From the NCBI GenBank assembly GCA_963719135.1, contig CAVRAZ010000006.1, positions 310,001 through 374,000 of the forward strand: a stretch of DNA of 64,000 nucleotides, written 5' to 3'. A program made the position numbers and the translations under genes. Below, piece after piece: positions 19,207 to 28,371 of this stretch. The notes below the pieces were generated by a model. The model was not told the DNA's origin. It was given only the letters and a program-made list of their open reading frames with translations, and searched no databases. The first letter of the stretch is position 1; each line of letters starts with the position of its first letter. This DNA is from CAVRAZ01 sp963719135. GTDB lineage: Bacteria; Pseudomonadota; Gammaproteobacteria; DSM-19610.

Positions 19207-19549
19207 CGAATCCCCCGTCGGTACCGCTTCAGCTTTCGTTCGGCGTCGTGGCGCCGGCACGCCGGCACGCCGTTCGGACGCCGCTCCGGCCGGCCCGCGC
19301 CGGCAATCCGCCACGATACCGTCCGGCGCCCGGCCACGCCACTCCGGCGTCCGAATCCGGCGCCGCGCAGACTGCACCGGAAACGCGACGATAGCCCATC
19401 GGGCCGTTCTGGTCAGGTTCCTCGGGATTCAGTACACTCGGACCACGCGCCGGCGGCGGCTCCACCGTCCGGCCGCGACCGCGCCGCCGCCATAACCAGA
19501 ATCACAATGCTGCCGAACGACGCCATGCCCGACTAGCCACCGCAACCCG
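19207..19549. other. Divergent intergenic region
   Basis: A 343-bp GC-rich spacer between the minus-strand GT2-FkbM gene and the plus-strand MBOAT gene. Both promoters should be here, but no consensus sites stand out. Open frames across it are Arg/Pro-rich readings without family features. Confidence 0.5.
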
Positions 19550-21067
19550 ATGCTGTTCAACTCACCCGTTTACCTGTTCCTATTTCTGCCGCTGGCGGTG
19601 CTGGTCTATTACACCTTGAACGCTCGGCGTCTGGTGTACGCGGCAAAGCTCTGGCTGGTTTTCGCCTCGCTGTTCTTCTACGGCTACTGGAACCCCGTAT
19701 ACCTGGTTCTGATCGGCGCTTCGATCCTGGTCAACTTCGGCATCGGCAGAGCGCTGCACCCGGACAATCAGGGCTACACGCGCATCGCCGGCCGACAACT
19801 GCCGCGCAAGGCGACCCTGGCCATCGGCATTCTGTTCAACCTGGGATTGCTGGGCTATTTCAAGTACGCGGATTTCTTTATTGCCAATTACAACGCGCTG
19901 ACGTCCAGCGCGGTCGGCCCGCTGCACCTGGTGCTCCCGCTGGCGATCAGCTTTTTCACCTTCCAGCAGGTCGCGTACCTGGTCGACAGCTACCAGTCCG
20001 ATACGCAGGAATACGATTTTCCGAACTACTGCCTGTTCGTCACCTTCTTTCCGCAGCTCATCGCCGGCCCGATCGTCCATCACCGGGAGATGATGCCCCA
20101 GTTCATGCGCCGCCGGAACGCGGTGATCGACTACCGCAACATGGCACTCGGCTTGTTCATCGTCTCGCTGGGCCTGCTGAAAAAAATCTATGTCGCGGAT
20201 TCCTTCGCGGTCTGGGCGAACGCCGGCTTCGAGGCCAAACACACTTTGAACCTGCTGGAAGCCTGGGGGACGAGCCTAAGCTATACCTTTCAACTTTATT
20301 ACGATTTCTCCGGCTACTCGGACATGGCGATCGGCGGCGCCCTGCTGTTCAACATCTATCTGCCGGTCAATTTCAACTCACCCTACAAGGCGCTCAGCAT
20401 CCGCGAGTTCTGGCAGCGCTGGCACATGACCCTGTCGCGCTGGCTGCGCGACTACGTCTATATACCGCTGGGCGGAAACCGGTTCGGAAAGCTGCAGACG
20501 CTCAACAACCTGTTCATCACCTTCGTGCTCGGCGGACTCTGGCACGGCGCCGGCTGGACCTTCGTCATCTGGGGCACGCTGCACGGCGCGGCGATGTGCA
20601 TCCACCGGGCGTGGATGCTGCTGGGGCTGCGCATGCACGCCTGGCTGGCGTGGCCGGTCACGTTCCTGTTCATCAACTGCACCTGGGTCTTCTTCCGCGC
20701 ACCGAGCGTGCGCGACGCGCTGCACATCCTGAAGAGCATGGCGGGCCTGAACGGCCTGGGCGGCATCGAAGGACCGGCGCGGTTTGCCGGCGAAGCGGCC
20801 AGGTTCCTGACCGGCACTTACGGCGACATCTTCGCCGGGCCCTTGTTGCTGGTTCCGTTCAGCCTGGACAAGTTCGCAGTCATTTTCGGGTTCGTAGCGC
20901 TGATCCTGCCCAACAGCCTGGAGATTTCGGGATACCAGCGGTATGGCGGACGCATATTATTCGGACGGACCTCCCTTTTTCTGGCCGTACAATCGGCCGT
21001 TCTGCTGTTCGCCCTGTTCCGGCTGCTGTCGAGTCACCCCAGTGCCTTCCTGTATTTCAACTTCTAG
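19550..21067 (+). CDS. MBOAT-family membrane O-acyltransferase
   Basis: A 505-residue polytopic membrane protein of the AlgI/DltB class, which passes acyl groups across the inner membrane to polysaccharide or protein hydroxyls. It starts MLFNSPVYLFLFLPLAVLVYY, a standard opening, and has SLFFYGYWNPVYLVLI, LPLAISFFTFQQVAYLVD, FPQLIAGPIVHHREMMPQF, YYDFSGYSDMAIG, FWQRWHMTLSRWLRDYVYIP and GLWHGAGWTFVIWGTLHGAA. The catalytic His is in LWHGAGW. The length is normal. The SGNH-like gene following at 21191 is the usual type of partner for such enzymes. The TAG stop lies in the tip of the repeat at 21065. Confidence 0.95.
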   Translation: MLFNSPVYLFLFLPLAVLVYYTLNARRLVYAAKLWLVFASLFFYGYWNPVYLVLIGASILVNFGIGRALHPDNQGYTRIAGRQLPRKATLAIGILFNLGLLGYFKYADFFIANYNALTSSAVGPLHLVLPLAISFFTFQQVAYLVDSYQSDTQEYDFPNYCLFVTFFPQLIAGPIVHHREMMPQFMRRRNAVIDYRNMALGLFIVSLGLLKKIYVADSFAVWANAGFEAKHTLNLLEAWGTSLSYTFQLYYDFSGYSDMAIGGALLFNIYLPVNFNSPYKALSIREFWQRWHMTLSRWLRDYVYIPLGGNRFGKLQTLNNLFITFVLGGLWHGAGWTFVIWGTLHGAAMCIHRAWMLLGLRMHAWLAWPVTFLFINCTWVFFRAPSVRDALHILKSMAGLNGLGGIEGPARFAGEAARFLTGTYGDIFAGPLLLVPFSLDKFAVIFGFVALILPNSLEISGYQRYGGRILFGRTSLFLAVQSAVLLFALFRLLSSHPSAFLYFNF

Positions 21068-21182
21068 GGGACCTCTGATTTATTCGTCATGCCGGCGAAA
21101 GCCGGCATCCAGCTTGTTGGAAATACTGGATACCGGCATTCGCCGGTATGACGACCTACGAAGTGATCACAGCTTCCCTGGG
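21065..21182. repeat. Dispersed palindromic repeat, copy 5 (full-length form)
   Basis: Terminal repeats CTAGGGGACCTCTGATT and GTGATCACAGCTTCCCTGG enclose arms GTCATGCCGGCGAAAGCCGG and CCGGCATTCGCCGGTATGAC. It is the most complete copy and sits between the MBOAT gene, whose stop codon it contains, and the SGNH gene, whose ATG is only 9 bp beyond it. Confidence 0.8.
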
Positions 21183-21190
21183 GCGACGGC

Positions 21191-22216
21191 ATGATCAGGC
21201 AATACAGAACGCTGTTTTTTCTCGGGCTGCTGATTCCGGCGCTGGGAGTCGGGCTGGTCAACCTGCTGTACCTGGCCGTGCTGAAACACGACGCCGCGCG
21301 CGGCCGCTGGATCGAGGAGCCGATGGCGAAGAGTTACCTGCTTTCCGCTGCCAGCGACCCGGACTACATTTTCATCGGTTCGTCCAGGACACAGAACCAT
21401 ATCGATTCCCAGCTTCTCGGACGCATGGGTATCTCGGCGCTCAATCTGGGAATGGCCGGACGGGAATGGGAGTATTACGCCTATGTCGTCCGGCGCACCG
21501 CCACAGTGCCGGGTGGCACGCTGGTGATCAGCATCCCGGCCGATGTGCTGTTCGGTCCGGTCAGTTGCCCCGAAACCTATTACTACCAGTGGCAACTGGA
21601 CCGCATCGGCGGAAACGATATCGGCTGTTTCTTCATCGGCAACGTCAAGTGGGACAGCCTGCTCAACGAACTGCCGATGAACCGCTTCCGCGTCGCGCTC
21701 GAACAGGTGCCCACCGCCGGCGAACTGGACAAAACGTTGCACATGCTTGCAACCGACTACGGATACCGCGCCGAAAGCGACGGCCGGCGCGTCAACTACG
21801 TCCGCGGCGACCGCGACCGGTCGGTGCTGCTGTTCGCCAACGGCGATGGCCAGGTATTCTCGTACCGGGTCAAGAACAGCTACGGCACGGACCGCAAGAC
21901 CGTCGACCGCTCGCGAAGCGATTTCGACCCGGAAGCCGCCGCCTACCTCGGCAAGCTGGCGCGTCTGGCACAGCAGAGCGGCAAGCACGTCATCTACATC
22001 ATCGAGCCGACGAAAGTCGGCGTGACCGAACGCGTCGATCTTGCAGCGCTGCGGGCAGTGCTGCCCGCCAACGCGCGCGTCATCAGCAACGCGGACAGGG
22101 ACTACGCCCGCGATCTGTGGGCCGACAAGAATCACTTCAACCTCAAGGGGTCAGCGCGTTACACGACGCTCGTCTATGCCGAACTGCGCACCCTGAATCG
22201 CACGACGGCGCGGTGA
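21191..22216 (+). CDS. SGNH-like acyl-transfer/esterase partner of MBOAT, copy 1
   Basis: A 341-residue protein with one N-terminal membrane anchor (TLFFLGLLIPALGVGLVNLL) and a periplasmic SGNH-like domain. Block I is DYIFIGSSRTQNHID (nucleophile Ser), and LNLGMAGREWEYYA is the Gly/Asn region. The C-terminal DLWADKNHFNLKGSARY supplies the DxxH pair. Proteins of this sort accompany MBOAT acyltransferases, as AlgJ/AlgX do AlgI, and complete acyl transfer or remove acyl groups. The placement 123 bp after the MBOAT stop supports that. A diverged paralogue of identical length is at 36756-37781. The exact acyl group and acceptor are unknown. Confidence 0.8.
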   Translation: MIRQYRTLFFLGLLIPALGVGLVNLLYLAVLKHDAARGRWIEEPMAKSYLLSAASDPDYIFIGSSRTQNHIDSQLLGRMGISALNLGMAGREWEYYAYVVRRTATVPGGTLVISIPADVLFGPVSCPETYYYQWQLDRIGGNDIGCFFIGNVKWDSLLNELPMNRFRVALEQVPTAGELDKTLHMLATDYGYRAESDGRRVNYVRGDRDRSVLLFANGDGQVFSYRVKNSYGTDRKTVDRSRSDFDPEAAAYLGKLARLAQQSGKHVIYIIEPTKVGVTERVDLAALRAVLPANARVISNADRDYARDLWADKNHFNLKGSARYTTLVYAELRTLNRTTAR

Positions 22217-22395
22217 CGCGCCCGTCCCGTGTGGGCGGTCACGTTGTCCAATGCACGCTGTCGAGACTCCGGAACCGGGGAGTAGCACATCGCCTTTGGT
22301 CCGGCCCGAAATCGGTCCCGGCCGGATGTCTCTCAGAGCCGCCACGATGAAAAGGCCACACTACCCCGTATCGTGCGCCACCTCAAGGCAAAGCC
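22217..22395. other. Spacer before the insertion-sequence cluster
   Basis: About 180 bp between the SGNH gene and the left end of the rve-type IS. No gene, terminator or repeat was recognised. Confidence 0.4.
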
Positions 22396-22457
22396 TTATC
22401 CAATATGAAATGAGTCTGAAGGGAGGGTGGTATTTCCAACATGAAATGAGTCTGAAG
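22396..22457 (+). repeat. Tandem left-end repeats of the outer IS
   Basis: The unit TCCAAYATGAAATGAGTCTGAAG occurs twice, 39 bp apart (22399-22421 and 22435-22457). It also occurs once inverted at the right end (23765 onward). Doubled ends of this kind are typical of transposase-binding sites rather than of a coding function. Confidence 0.75.
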
Positions 22458-22486
22458 CCGGCAGGAGATCTGTTCATGATGGGGGG

Positions 22487-23743
22487 ATGAAAACCATCAT
22501 GAAACTCGAAGACTTAACGACCATTGATCAACTTGTAGATTTCCTGTCAGGCACCCAGGCGGTCGCCTTTTCGGTCATCAGTGACAAGGACGCCTGCTAC
22601 CGCTGGATTCAGGGGGAGTTGGTTAAATTCCGGTATCTGACGCTGTCACGTCAAGGAAAAGGGGTGGTGATTCGCTACCTGAAGAAGATCAGCGGTTACT
22701 CCCGTCAGCAGCTCACCCGACTGATTACCCAGTGCTGCAAAACAGGCCGGCTCCAGCGCCGCCAGCGGACCGTGTCCGGTTTTAAACAAAAGTACACCGA
22801 ACAGGATATCCGCTTGCTGGCGGCGATGGATGAGCGCCATGACACACCCTGCGGTCCGGCGGTCAAGAAGCTGTGTGAGCGGGCCTGTGGGGTCTTTGGA
22901 CAGGCGGAGTACACCGCGCTGGCATCGATCTCCGTGAGCCATCTGTACAACCTGAGAAAGTCGATCCCCTACACCCGGCAAAAACGTCACTTCGAGAAAA
23001 CCCAGCCCAAGTCATCTATCCTCGGTGAACGCCGCAAACCCCGGCCTGATGGCAAGCCAGGCTATATCCGCATCGATACCGTGCAGCAAGGGGATTTAGA
23101 CAAACAGAAAGGCGTCTACCCTATCAACGCCGTCGACGAAGTCACTCAGTTTGAGGTCGTGTGTACGGTCGAGAAAATCAGCGAGCGCTACCTCATACCC
23201 GCACTGGAACAGTTGCTGAAAACCTTCCCCTTCGCCGTACTGGGCTTTCACTCGGACAACGGCTCGGAATACATCAATAAACGGGTCGCCGAACGGCTGG
23301 AGAAACTGCGCATCGAGTTCACCAAATCGCGTTCCCGGCACAGCAACGATAACGCCTTGGCGGAAAGCAAAAACGGCGCCGTGGTCAGAAAACTGTTCGG
23401 TTACAGCCACATTCAGCAACGCTGGGCGCCGCTCATCAATGACTTCAATCAGCAGTATTTAAATCCCTATCTCAACTTCCACCGCCCCTGCCTCTTCCCC
23501 GAGACCCGCACTGACCGCAAGGGAAAACAGTGCAAGATCTACCGCTACGAGAACATGATGACGCCCTATGACAAACTCAAATCACTGTCCAATGCCAAAG
23601 ACTATTTGAAACCCGGCATCAGCTTTGAAATACTCGACACGCTCGCCCACCAGATCAGCGACAACCAGGCGGCGGACCAACTACAAAAGGCCCGCCGGAG
23701 ACTCTTAAAAACGATTCATGGACAGACTCTGAAAACCGGCTGA
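22487..23743 (+). CDS. IS transposase with integrase (rve) catalytic core
   Basis: A 418-residue DDE transposase. The N-terminal 150 residues contain helix-turn-helix features (YLKKISGYSRQQLTRLI). The retroviral-integrase-like core shows IRIDTVQQGD (first Asp), LGFHSDNGSEY (second Asp) and NDNALAESKNG (Glu), with correct spacing. The C terminus (MMTPYDKLKSL...KARRRLLKTIHG) resembles IS481/ISNCY-type proteins, but the exact family was not settled. The frame is intact and lies wholly left of the nested insertions. A start at 22499 is also possible. Because the right terminal repeat is split by the IS4-like element, this copy probably cannot move normally. Confidence 0.9.
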   Translation: MKTIMKLEDLTTIDQLVDFLSGTQAVAFSVISDKDACYRWIQGELVKFRYLTLSRQGKGVVIRYLKKISGYSRQQLTRLITQCCKTGRLQRRQRTVSGFKQKYTEQDIRLLAAMDERHDTPCGPAVKKLCERACGVFGQAEYTALASISVSHLYNLRKSIPYTRQKRHFEKTQPKSSILGERRKPRPDGKPGYIRIDTVQQGDLDKQKGVYPINAVDEVTQFEVVCTVEKISERYLIPALEQLLKTFPFAVLGFHSDNGSEYINKRVAERLEKLRIEFTKSRSRHSNDNALAESKNGAVVRKLFGYSHIQQRWAPLINDFNQQYLNPYLNFHRPCLFPETRTDRKGKQCKIYRYENMMTPYDKLKSLSNAKDYLKPGISFEILDTLAHQISDNQAADQLQKARRRLLKTIHGQTLKTG

Positions 23744-23797
23744 CAGACGACCCTCTCATCCACTCTTCAGACTCATTTATGGATGAATGGCACTAAG

Positions 23798-24464
23798 TTA
23801 AGCCCGCAAGTTCTTCGCACGCCCATATGTTTCAATCTCCATCCGTGCTTGCTGGCGAGGTCTATCCAATCGCGGATAAGGTTTTGGCCTGCGTTTGACT
23901 GCCCGCGGTTCGATCCTGCCGGGTCGATCGGCCACCCGTATTTGCGCAATGAGTACCAGCAGGGTTGCCGTATCTTCATCAGCTGCGGAGAGAAACTGAC
24001 GTTGACTCCACGCCACCCAAATCTGCAGCGTATGCTTGAAGCTCAATTGACGTGGCAATACGTCGGCTTGCAAGGCGGCCTCGGCCATCAGCCACCGAAT
24101 CAGATTGTACGCCAGCAGATATACCCAAAGTTCTTTCTCGCACATCTGTGGCGTTTTGCAGCTGAGCACTTCCATGCCCAGGGTCGTTTTGATGTTTCTC
24201 AGATCCAGCTCCACATTCCAGCGCTGCCAATACAGCTTTCCCAACTCGGCTTTGGACGTTTTGCGTGGCGAAAGAAACGTACTCACCAGCACCTTCTTGC
24301 CAACGTGCACTTCACGCACCTTGACTTCATCCGGATAATCGCGGTATTCCTCCACACTCATCCAGGCAGGCCTGGCGGGCTTGGACCACCACACCAGGTG
24401 ATCGCGCGCGCCGAGCCGCTCGCCTGTGCGAAAATCGGTGGTCCGCGCACCGTGCTGTTCAAAC
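23798..24464 (-). pseudogene. IS4-family transposase, C-terminal part
   Basis: On the minus strand the reading resumes right at the IS66 duplication as FEQHGARTTDFRTGERLGAR and continues MWWSKPARPAWMS...VREVHVGKKVLVSTFL, YWQRWNVELDLRNIKTTLGM (the Y-x6-E-type C1 signature with the catalytic Glu), ELWVYLLAYNLIRWLMAEAA, ending YGRAKNLRA. It is the second half of the protein whose first half is at 30416-31142; rejoined they give a full-length IS4-type transposase of about 460 residues. Separated as they are, no active enzyme is expected. Confidence 0.9.
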
Positions 24465-24522
24465 GTAACCGTTCAAACCAGGCCGTTCTTTAACCTTCCC
24501 TGAGGTTGCGTACTCTCACCGC

Positions 24523-24900
24523 GTGATGACTCGGCAACGAGGAGACGCGACGATGAGAACGGCAGTATCGACACCGATCACCAGCAGCAAACGAGGCCGG
24601 CGCAACGCCAGCGAGTGGCGTGCGCTGATGCGGGGATTTTCGCAGGGCGGCGAGACGCGCACACAGTTCTGCCGGCGCCACGGCGTGGCGCTCAGCACCT
24701 TCGATTGGTGGCGCCGGCGTCTGCGCAGTGAGCCGACCCCGCGAGCGGTAGCGAACACAACGCCCCCACAGGAGGCGGGTGTGCTGTTCGTCGAACTCAC
24801 CCGGGAGCAGCAACCGGTTGCCGCCGTATCCGCGGGCTGGGATGTGGAACTCGAACTCGGCCGCGGCGTATTTGTGCGCCTGAGGCGGGGAGCGTGCTGA
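24523..24900 (+). CDS. tnpA: IS66 accessory protein TnpA
   Basis: A 125-residue small basic protein with an HTH-like segment (EWRALMRGFSQGGETRTQFC-RRHGVALSTFDWWRRRL) typical of the first ORF of IS66 elements. It is required together with TnpB for IS66 transposition, though its biochemical role is unsettled. An alternative ATG at 24553 would shorten it by ten residues. Its stop overlaps the GTG start of tnpB, so translation is probably coupled. Confidence 0.9.
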   Translation: MMTRQRGDATMRTAVSTPITSSKRGRRNASEWRALMRGFSQGGETRTQFCRRHGVALSTFDWWRRRLRSEPTPRAVANTTPPQEAGVLFVELTREQQPVAAVSAGWDVELELGRGVFVRLRRGAC

Positions 24901-25241
24901 GTGTGGCGCCGGGACGGCGCATCTGGTTGTGCACGCAGCCGACCGATATGCGCTGCTCGTTCGATGGATTGTCCGCGCGGGTGAAGCATCACCTGGGCGA
25001 GGATCCGCTGAATGGACACTGGTATGCGTTCATCAATCGGCGACAGACACAGATCAAAGTGCTGGCTTTCGAGGACGGCGGTTACTGCCTGTGGAGCAAG
25101 CGCCTGGAAGAAGGACAGTTCGCGTGCGGGCCGGCCGGCGTGGTGAAGCGCACGCTGTGCCACACGGAATTTATGGCGCTGCTGGAAGGCGTGGACATGG
25201 TGATCAAGCGGCAACGAAAACGTTACAAAAAGGCAGCATGA
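24894..25241 (+). CDS. tnpB: IS66 Orf2-like protein TnpB
   Basis: A 115-residue protein with the conserved IS66 Orf2 sequence: RRIWLCTQPTDMRCSFDGLS, GLSARVKHHLGEDPLNGHWY, FINRRQTQIKVLAFEDGGYC and LWSKRLEEGQF. It starts with GTG overlapping the tnpA stop. The frame is intact and of usual length. Confidence 0.93.
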   Translation: MLSVAPGRRIWLCTQPTDMRCSFDGLSARVKHHLGEDPLNGHWYAFINRRQTQIKVLAFEDGGYCLWSKRLEEGQFACGPAGVVKRTLCHTEFMALLEGVDMVIKRQRKRYKKAA

Positions 25242-25327
25242 GAAGTAGGTAAAACACCATGAAATAAGCTGCATAATGCGTTTCGATTTGATAGAATAAT
25301 CGCAGTTAAAAACGAGACGTAACCATC

Positions 25328-26295
25328 GTGTCAACGGCGGTCCGCATCGCTGAATTGGAACAGCAGAACGCGCAGTTGAGTGAGCAGCTCGCAACACTTT
25401 CTGCCGATCACGCTATGCTGAGACGACAACTCGACTGGTTCAAACGCCAGCTCTTCGGCGCGAAAAGCGAGAAGCAGCTATTCATCGATCCCGCTGTCCA
25501 AGGCAACCTGCTTGCCACACTGGGGGTAGCAACACCACCCCCGCCGCCGATCACCCCCACCACGACAGTGACCTACGCGCGCAAGAAGCGGCGCGACAAC
25601 GCCGTGACCGACACCGGCCTGCGCTTCGACGAGACCGTGCCGGTCAATATCATTACCATTGGCGATCCGGCCATCGAGGCGCTGCCCGAGTCGGCCCGTG
25701 AGTGCATCGGCGAGAAGGTGACGTATCGGCTGGCGCAGCGGCCGGCGAGCTACGAGATGATGAAGTACGTCCGTAAGGTCTACAAGATCGTCGCCACGCA
25801 GGCGATCGTCACGACCATCTCGCCACCCACCGTGCTGGAGAAGTGCGTGGCCGATGTGAGCCTGCTCGCCGGGATACTCACCGACAAGTTCCTCTACCAC
25901 CTGCCACTCTACCGCCAGCACCAGCGCATCAACGCGGCCGGCATCCAGGTGAGCCGCGGCAGTCTGACGAACTGGTCGAGTCGGGCGATCGATCTGTTGG
26001 AGCCGATCTACGTCGCGCAGTTCTCGCATGTGTTGCTAAGTCGGGTGCTCGCGATGGACGAGACGCCGATCAAGGCGGGGCACCGGGAGAAGGGCAAGAT
26101 GCGGCAAGGCTACTTCTGGCCGATCCACGGCGAGGACAACGAAGTGGTCTTCCCCTTCGCCACGTCGCGTGCACACAGTCATGCGCAGAGCTTCCTCGGG
26201 TCCTTCACCGGCACGCTAGTGAGCGACGGCTATGCAGCGTATGCCGCCTATGCCAAGAACAATACCGAGGTGACCCATGCCGAGTGCTGGGCGCA
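25328..26295 (+). pseudogene. tnpC: IS66 transposase TnpC, N-terminal part
   Basis: The first 322 codons of TnpC: an N-terminal leucine-rich coiled coil (IAELEQQNAQLSEQLATLSA), the LDWFKRQLFGAKSEK segment, the Zn-finger/HTH region, then LAMDETPIKAGHREKGKMRQ (first catalytic Asp) and LVSDGYAAYAAY (second Asp), ending THAECWAH at the RIT insertion. The continuous open frame to 26650 is an artefact that runs into RIT DNA. The rest of the protein is at 29800-30394. Confidence 0.93.
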
Positions 26296-26389
26296 TTATC
26301 CCGACATGCACATTATCTGGAGAGGATCCCATAGATTGCAGCAAGGAGCTGCCGAACGGCGACTTTATAGTCAGGATAAAACCGGGGAT

Positions 26390-27406
26390 CTACAGGGAGT
26401 CGAGGAAGGCGAGCAGGTCAGGCTTGGGTTTCCAGGAAGCGGTACGTACGGGAGAGATCCCAGCGTGCTGCCAAAAGACTTCCAGTGCATCGCGTTTCGC
26501 CTTTGGATTTGTTGTGAGGTATCGACTTGTCGTCGCGATACTGGCATGCCCGAGATAGTCGCGGATCACCGTAACATCGCTGCCCGCTTGGAGCAGCGCG
26601 ACCGCGCAACTGTGACGCAGCACATGCGGGGTGACTCGTCGCCGACGTAATGCCGGTGCCTGACGGGCGGCCTGGGCGACGTACTTGTTCAAAAGGTATG
26701 CGACGCCGTCGCGGGTGAGTGACTGGCCATACCGGTTACAGAAGAGTACATCGTTGGGCTGGCCTGCTCGCACGCCGGGCAGCCGTTGTAGCGCATTCGC
26801 CGTGTCTTTCCACAAGGGACAAAGCCGTTCTTTGCCGCCTTTGCCGTGCAGGCGCACCTGTATCGGGGCGGCCAGTTTCAAGTCGCACAGACGCACGGCG
26901 AGTGCCTCGCTGACGCGTGCGCCCGTGTTGTAGAGAAAGAGCAACAGGGCATGGTCGCGAAGGCCGGCGGTGGTTCGACGGTCTGGCTGATTGAGGATCA
27001 ATCGAACTTCTTCAGGCTCGAGGTAGTGTGCCACGGATGAGTGAGTCTTCTTCGCAGGCAGCGCGAGGACGCGCTGGTATTGATCAGCGCGAGACAGATC
27101 ATGGCGCACCAGGTGTTTGAAGAAGCTGCGGATTGCTGCGAGCCGATAGTTGCGGCTGGACGCTGTGTTGGCACGCTTGACCTCGAGATACGCAAGGAAG
27201 GCCGTTATCGCCTCCACCTGAAGATCGTCGAGCCGCAGATCCGCCACGGCGCACCGCTTGTCGTCCGCCAGAAAGCCAAACAGCAGCCGCAGCGCGTCAC
27301 GGTAGGCGCGTATGGTGTGGGGACTCGCTCCGCAGAGACGCTCAAGATGATCACGGAAGAACGACTCGACGAGCGACAGTAGCTCGGGGGCCTTCTGACG
27401 GCTCAT
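26390..27406 (-). CDS. RIT tyrosine recombinase, third gene
   Basis: A 338-residue tyrosine recombinase. The N-terminal SAM-like core-binding domain (FFRDHLERLCGASPHTIRAY) is followed by the catalytic domain with YNTGARVSEALAV (Arg I), LHGKGGKERLCPL (beta-hairpin Lys), VTPHVLRHSCAVALL (HxxR) and YLGHASIATTSRYL (His and the nucleophile Tyr). All catalytic residues are present. The ATG overlaps the preceding recombinase stop by 4 bp. It is probably needed with the other two for movement of the element. Confidence 0.93.
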   Translation of the reverse strand: MSRQKAPELLSLVESFFRDHLERLCGASPHTIRAYRDALRLLFGFLADDKRCAVADLRLDDLQVEAITAFLAYLEVKRANTASSRNYRLAAIRSFFKHLVRHDLSRADQYQRVLALPAKKTHSSVAHYLEPEEVRLILNQPDRRTTAGLRDHALLLFLYNTGARVSEALAVRLCDLKLAAPIQVRLHGKGGKERLCPLWKDTANALQRLPGVRAGQPNDVLFCNRYGQSLTRDGVAYLLNKYVAQAARQAPALRRRRVTPHVLRHSCAVALLQAGSDVTVIRDYLGHASIATTSRYLTTNPKAKRDALEVFWQHAGISPVRTASWKPKPDLLAFLDSL

Positions 27407-28371
27407 GGTGCTGACCGCGGGCGGTTAAGCCGATCGGCGAAGCGCTCACTGGCCAGTTGCAGCAGTTCCGGTGTGGCATGCAGATACACTTCGGTGCCGA
27501 GCACGTTGACGTGGCCCATGTAGGCCGACAGCCAGGGCAGCCGCGCATGGATATCGACCCCTGCGTGGTACCACTCGGTCAGGCGGTGCACGGCATAGGC
27601 GTGCCGGAAATCGTAGGGACGCGGCCCCAAGCGGCCCACCGCAGGCTTCAGTCCGAGTTGACGCAGGAGCCGTCTAACGGCCTCAGATGCCGATCGAAGC
27701 GTCAGCGCGCTACCGCTCATGCGCACGAAGAGGGCATCGACCTCGGCCTCGGCGGTGCGCACGCGCTCGCCAAGGTACACCTTGATCTCGCCCGCGAGAT
27801 CCTCGCCGAAGGGTACGAGCCGGGTTCGGCCCTTGCTCTCGCGGATGAGGAACGTGCATCGCCTGAGATCCACGTCCGACAGATGCAGTCGTACCGCTTC
27901 GCCAAAGCGCAGCCCGGTGCAGTAGAGGACGAGGAGCAATGTGCGCAGCATCGGACCTGGGATGCTGCGCCCACGGTGGCGGTTCGCGGCGTCGAGCAGG
28001 TCGCCTATCTCCTCGCGAGAGAAGATGTACGGCAGGTAGACGGACTCGGTCCGCGGTGCCCAGCCATGCTCCGGCACATAGCCCTGGGGATCGCGCCGAC
28101 GGCGATAGAGACAGAGCTGGCGCAATGCACCCAGTTCATTGGCCGCACTGACGGCTTTGCGTCCCTCGACGCGTGACAGAAACGCCTTCAGCGTCGTGGC
28201 CAGCACGATCTTCGAGCGCCCTGTTGTGCCTCGGCCGGCATGCGCATAGGCAAAGCGCTCGAAGCTTCGCAACGTCGCCTCACCCCGTCGGTAGCTGTAT
28301 CCCAGTGCTCGCTTGAACGCAAGAAAGTCCTCGATGTCGCGGGCGAGACGGTTGAGTGTGATCGTCGTCAT
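27403..28371 (-). CDS. RIT tyrosine recombinase, second gene
   Basis: A 322-residue tyrosine recombinase. It shows YCTGLRFGEAVRLHLSDVDL (Arg I), IRESKGRTRLVPF (Lys), RPYDFRHAYAVHRL and YMGHVNVLGTEVYLHATPEL (His and Tyr). In the box II position the usual first His is Tyr (YDFR instead of HxLR), while the Arg is kept. It overlaps both neighbouring recombinase genes by 4 bp (ATGA), so all three are translated as a coupled set. Confidence 0.92.
   Translation of the reverse strand: MTTITLNRLARDIEDFLAFKRALGYSYRRGEATLRSFERFAYAHAGRGTTGRSKIVLATTLKAFLSRVEGRKAVSAANELGALRQLCLYRRRRDPQGYVPEHGWAPRTESVYLPYIFSREEIGDLLDAANRHRGRSIPGPMLRTLLLVLYCTGLRFGEAVRLHLSDVDLRRCTFLIRESKGRTRLVPFGEDLAGEIKVYLGERVRTAEAEVDALFVRMSGSALTLRSASEAVRRLLRQLGLKPAVGRLGPRPYDFRHAYAVHRLTEWYHAGVDIHARLPWLSAYMGHVNVLGTEVYLHATPELLQLASERFADRLNRPRSAP

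Noticed and set aside
23783..24493. 236-codon plus-strand frame in the IS4-like element
   Set aside because: It is antisense to the transposase C-terminal half, which has clear family motifs.
25328..26650. Single 440-codon open frame suggesting a complete transposase
   Set aside because: Only the first 322 codons belong to IS66 TnpC; the remainder is RIT end sequence and the antisense of a recombinase gene.
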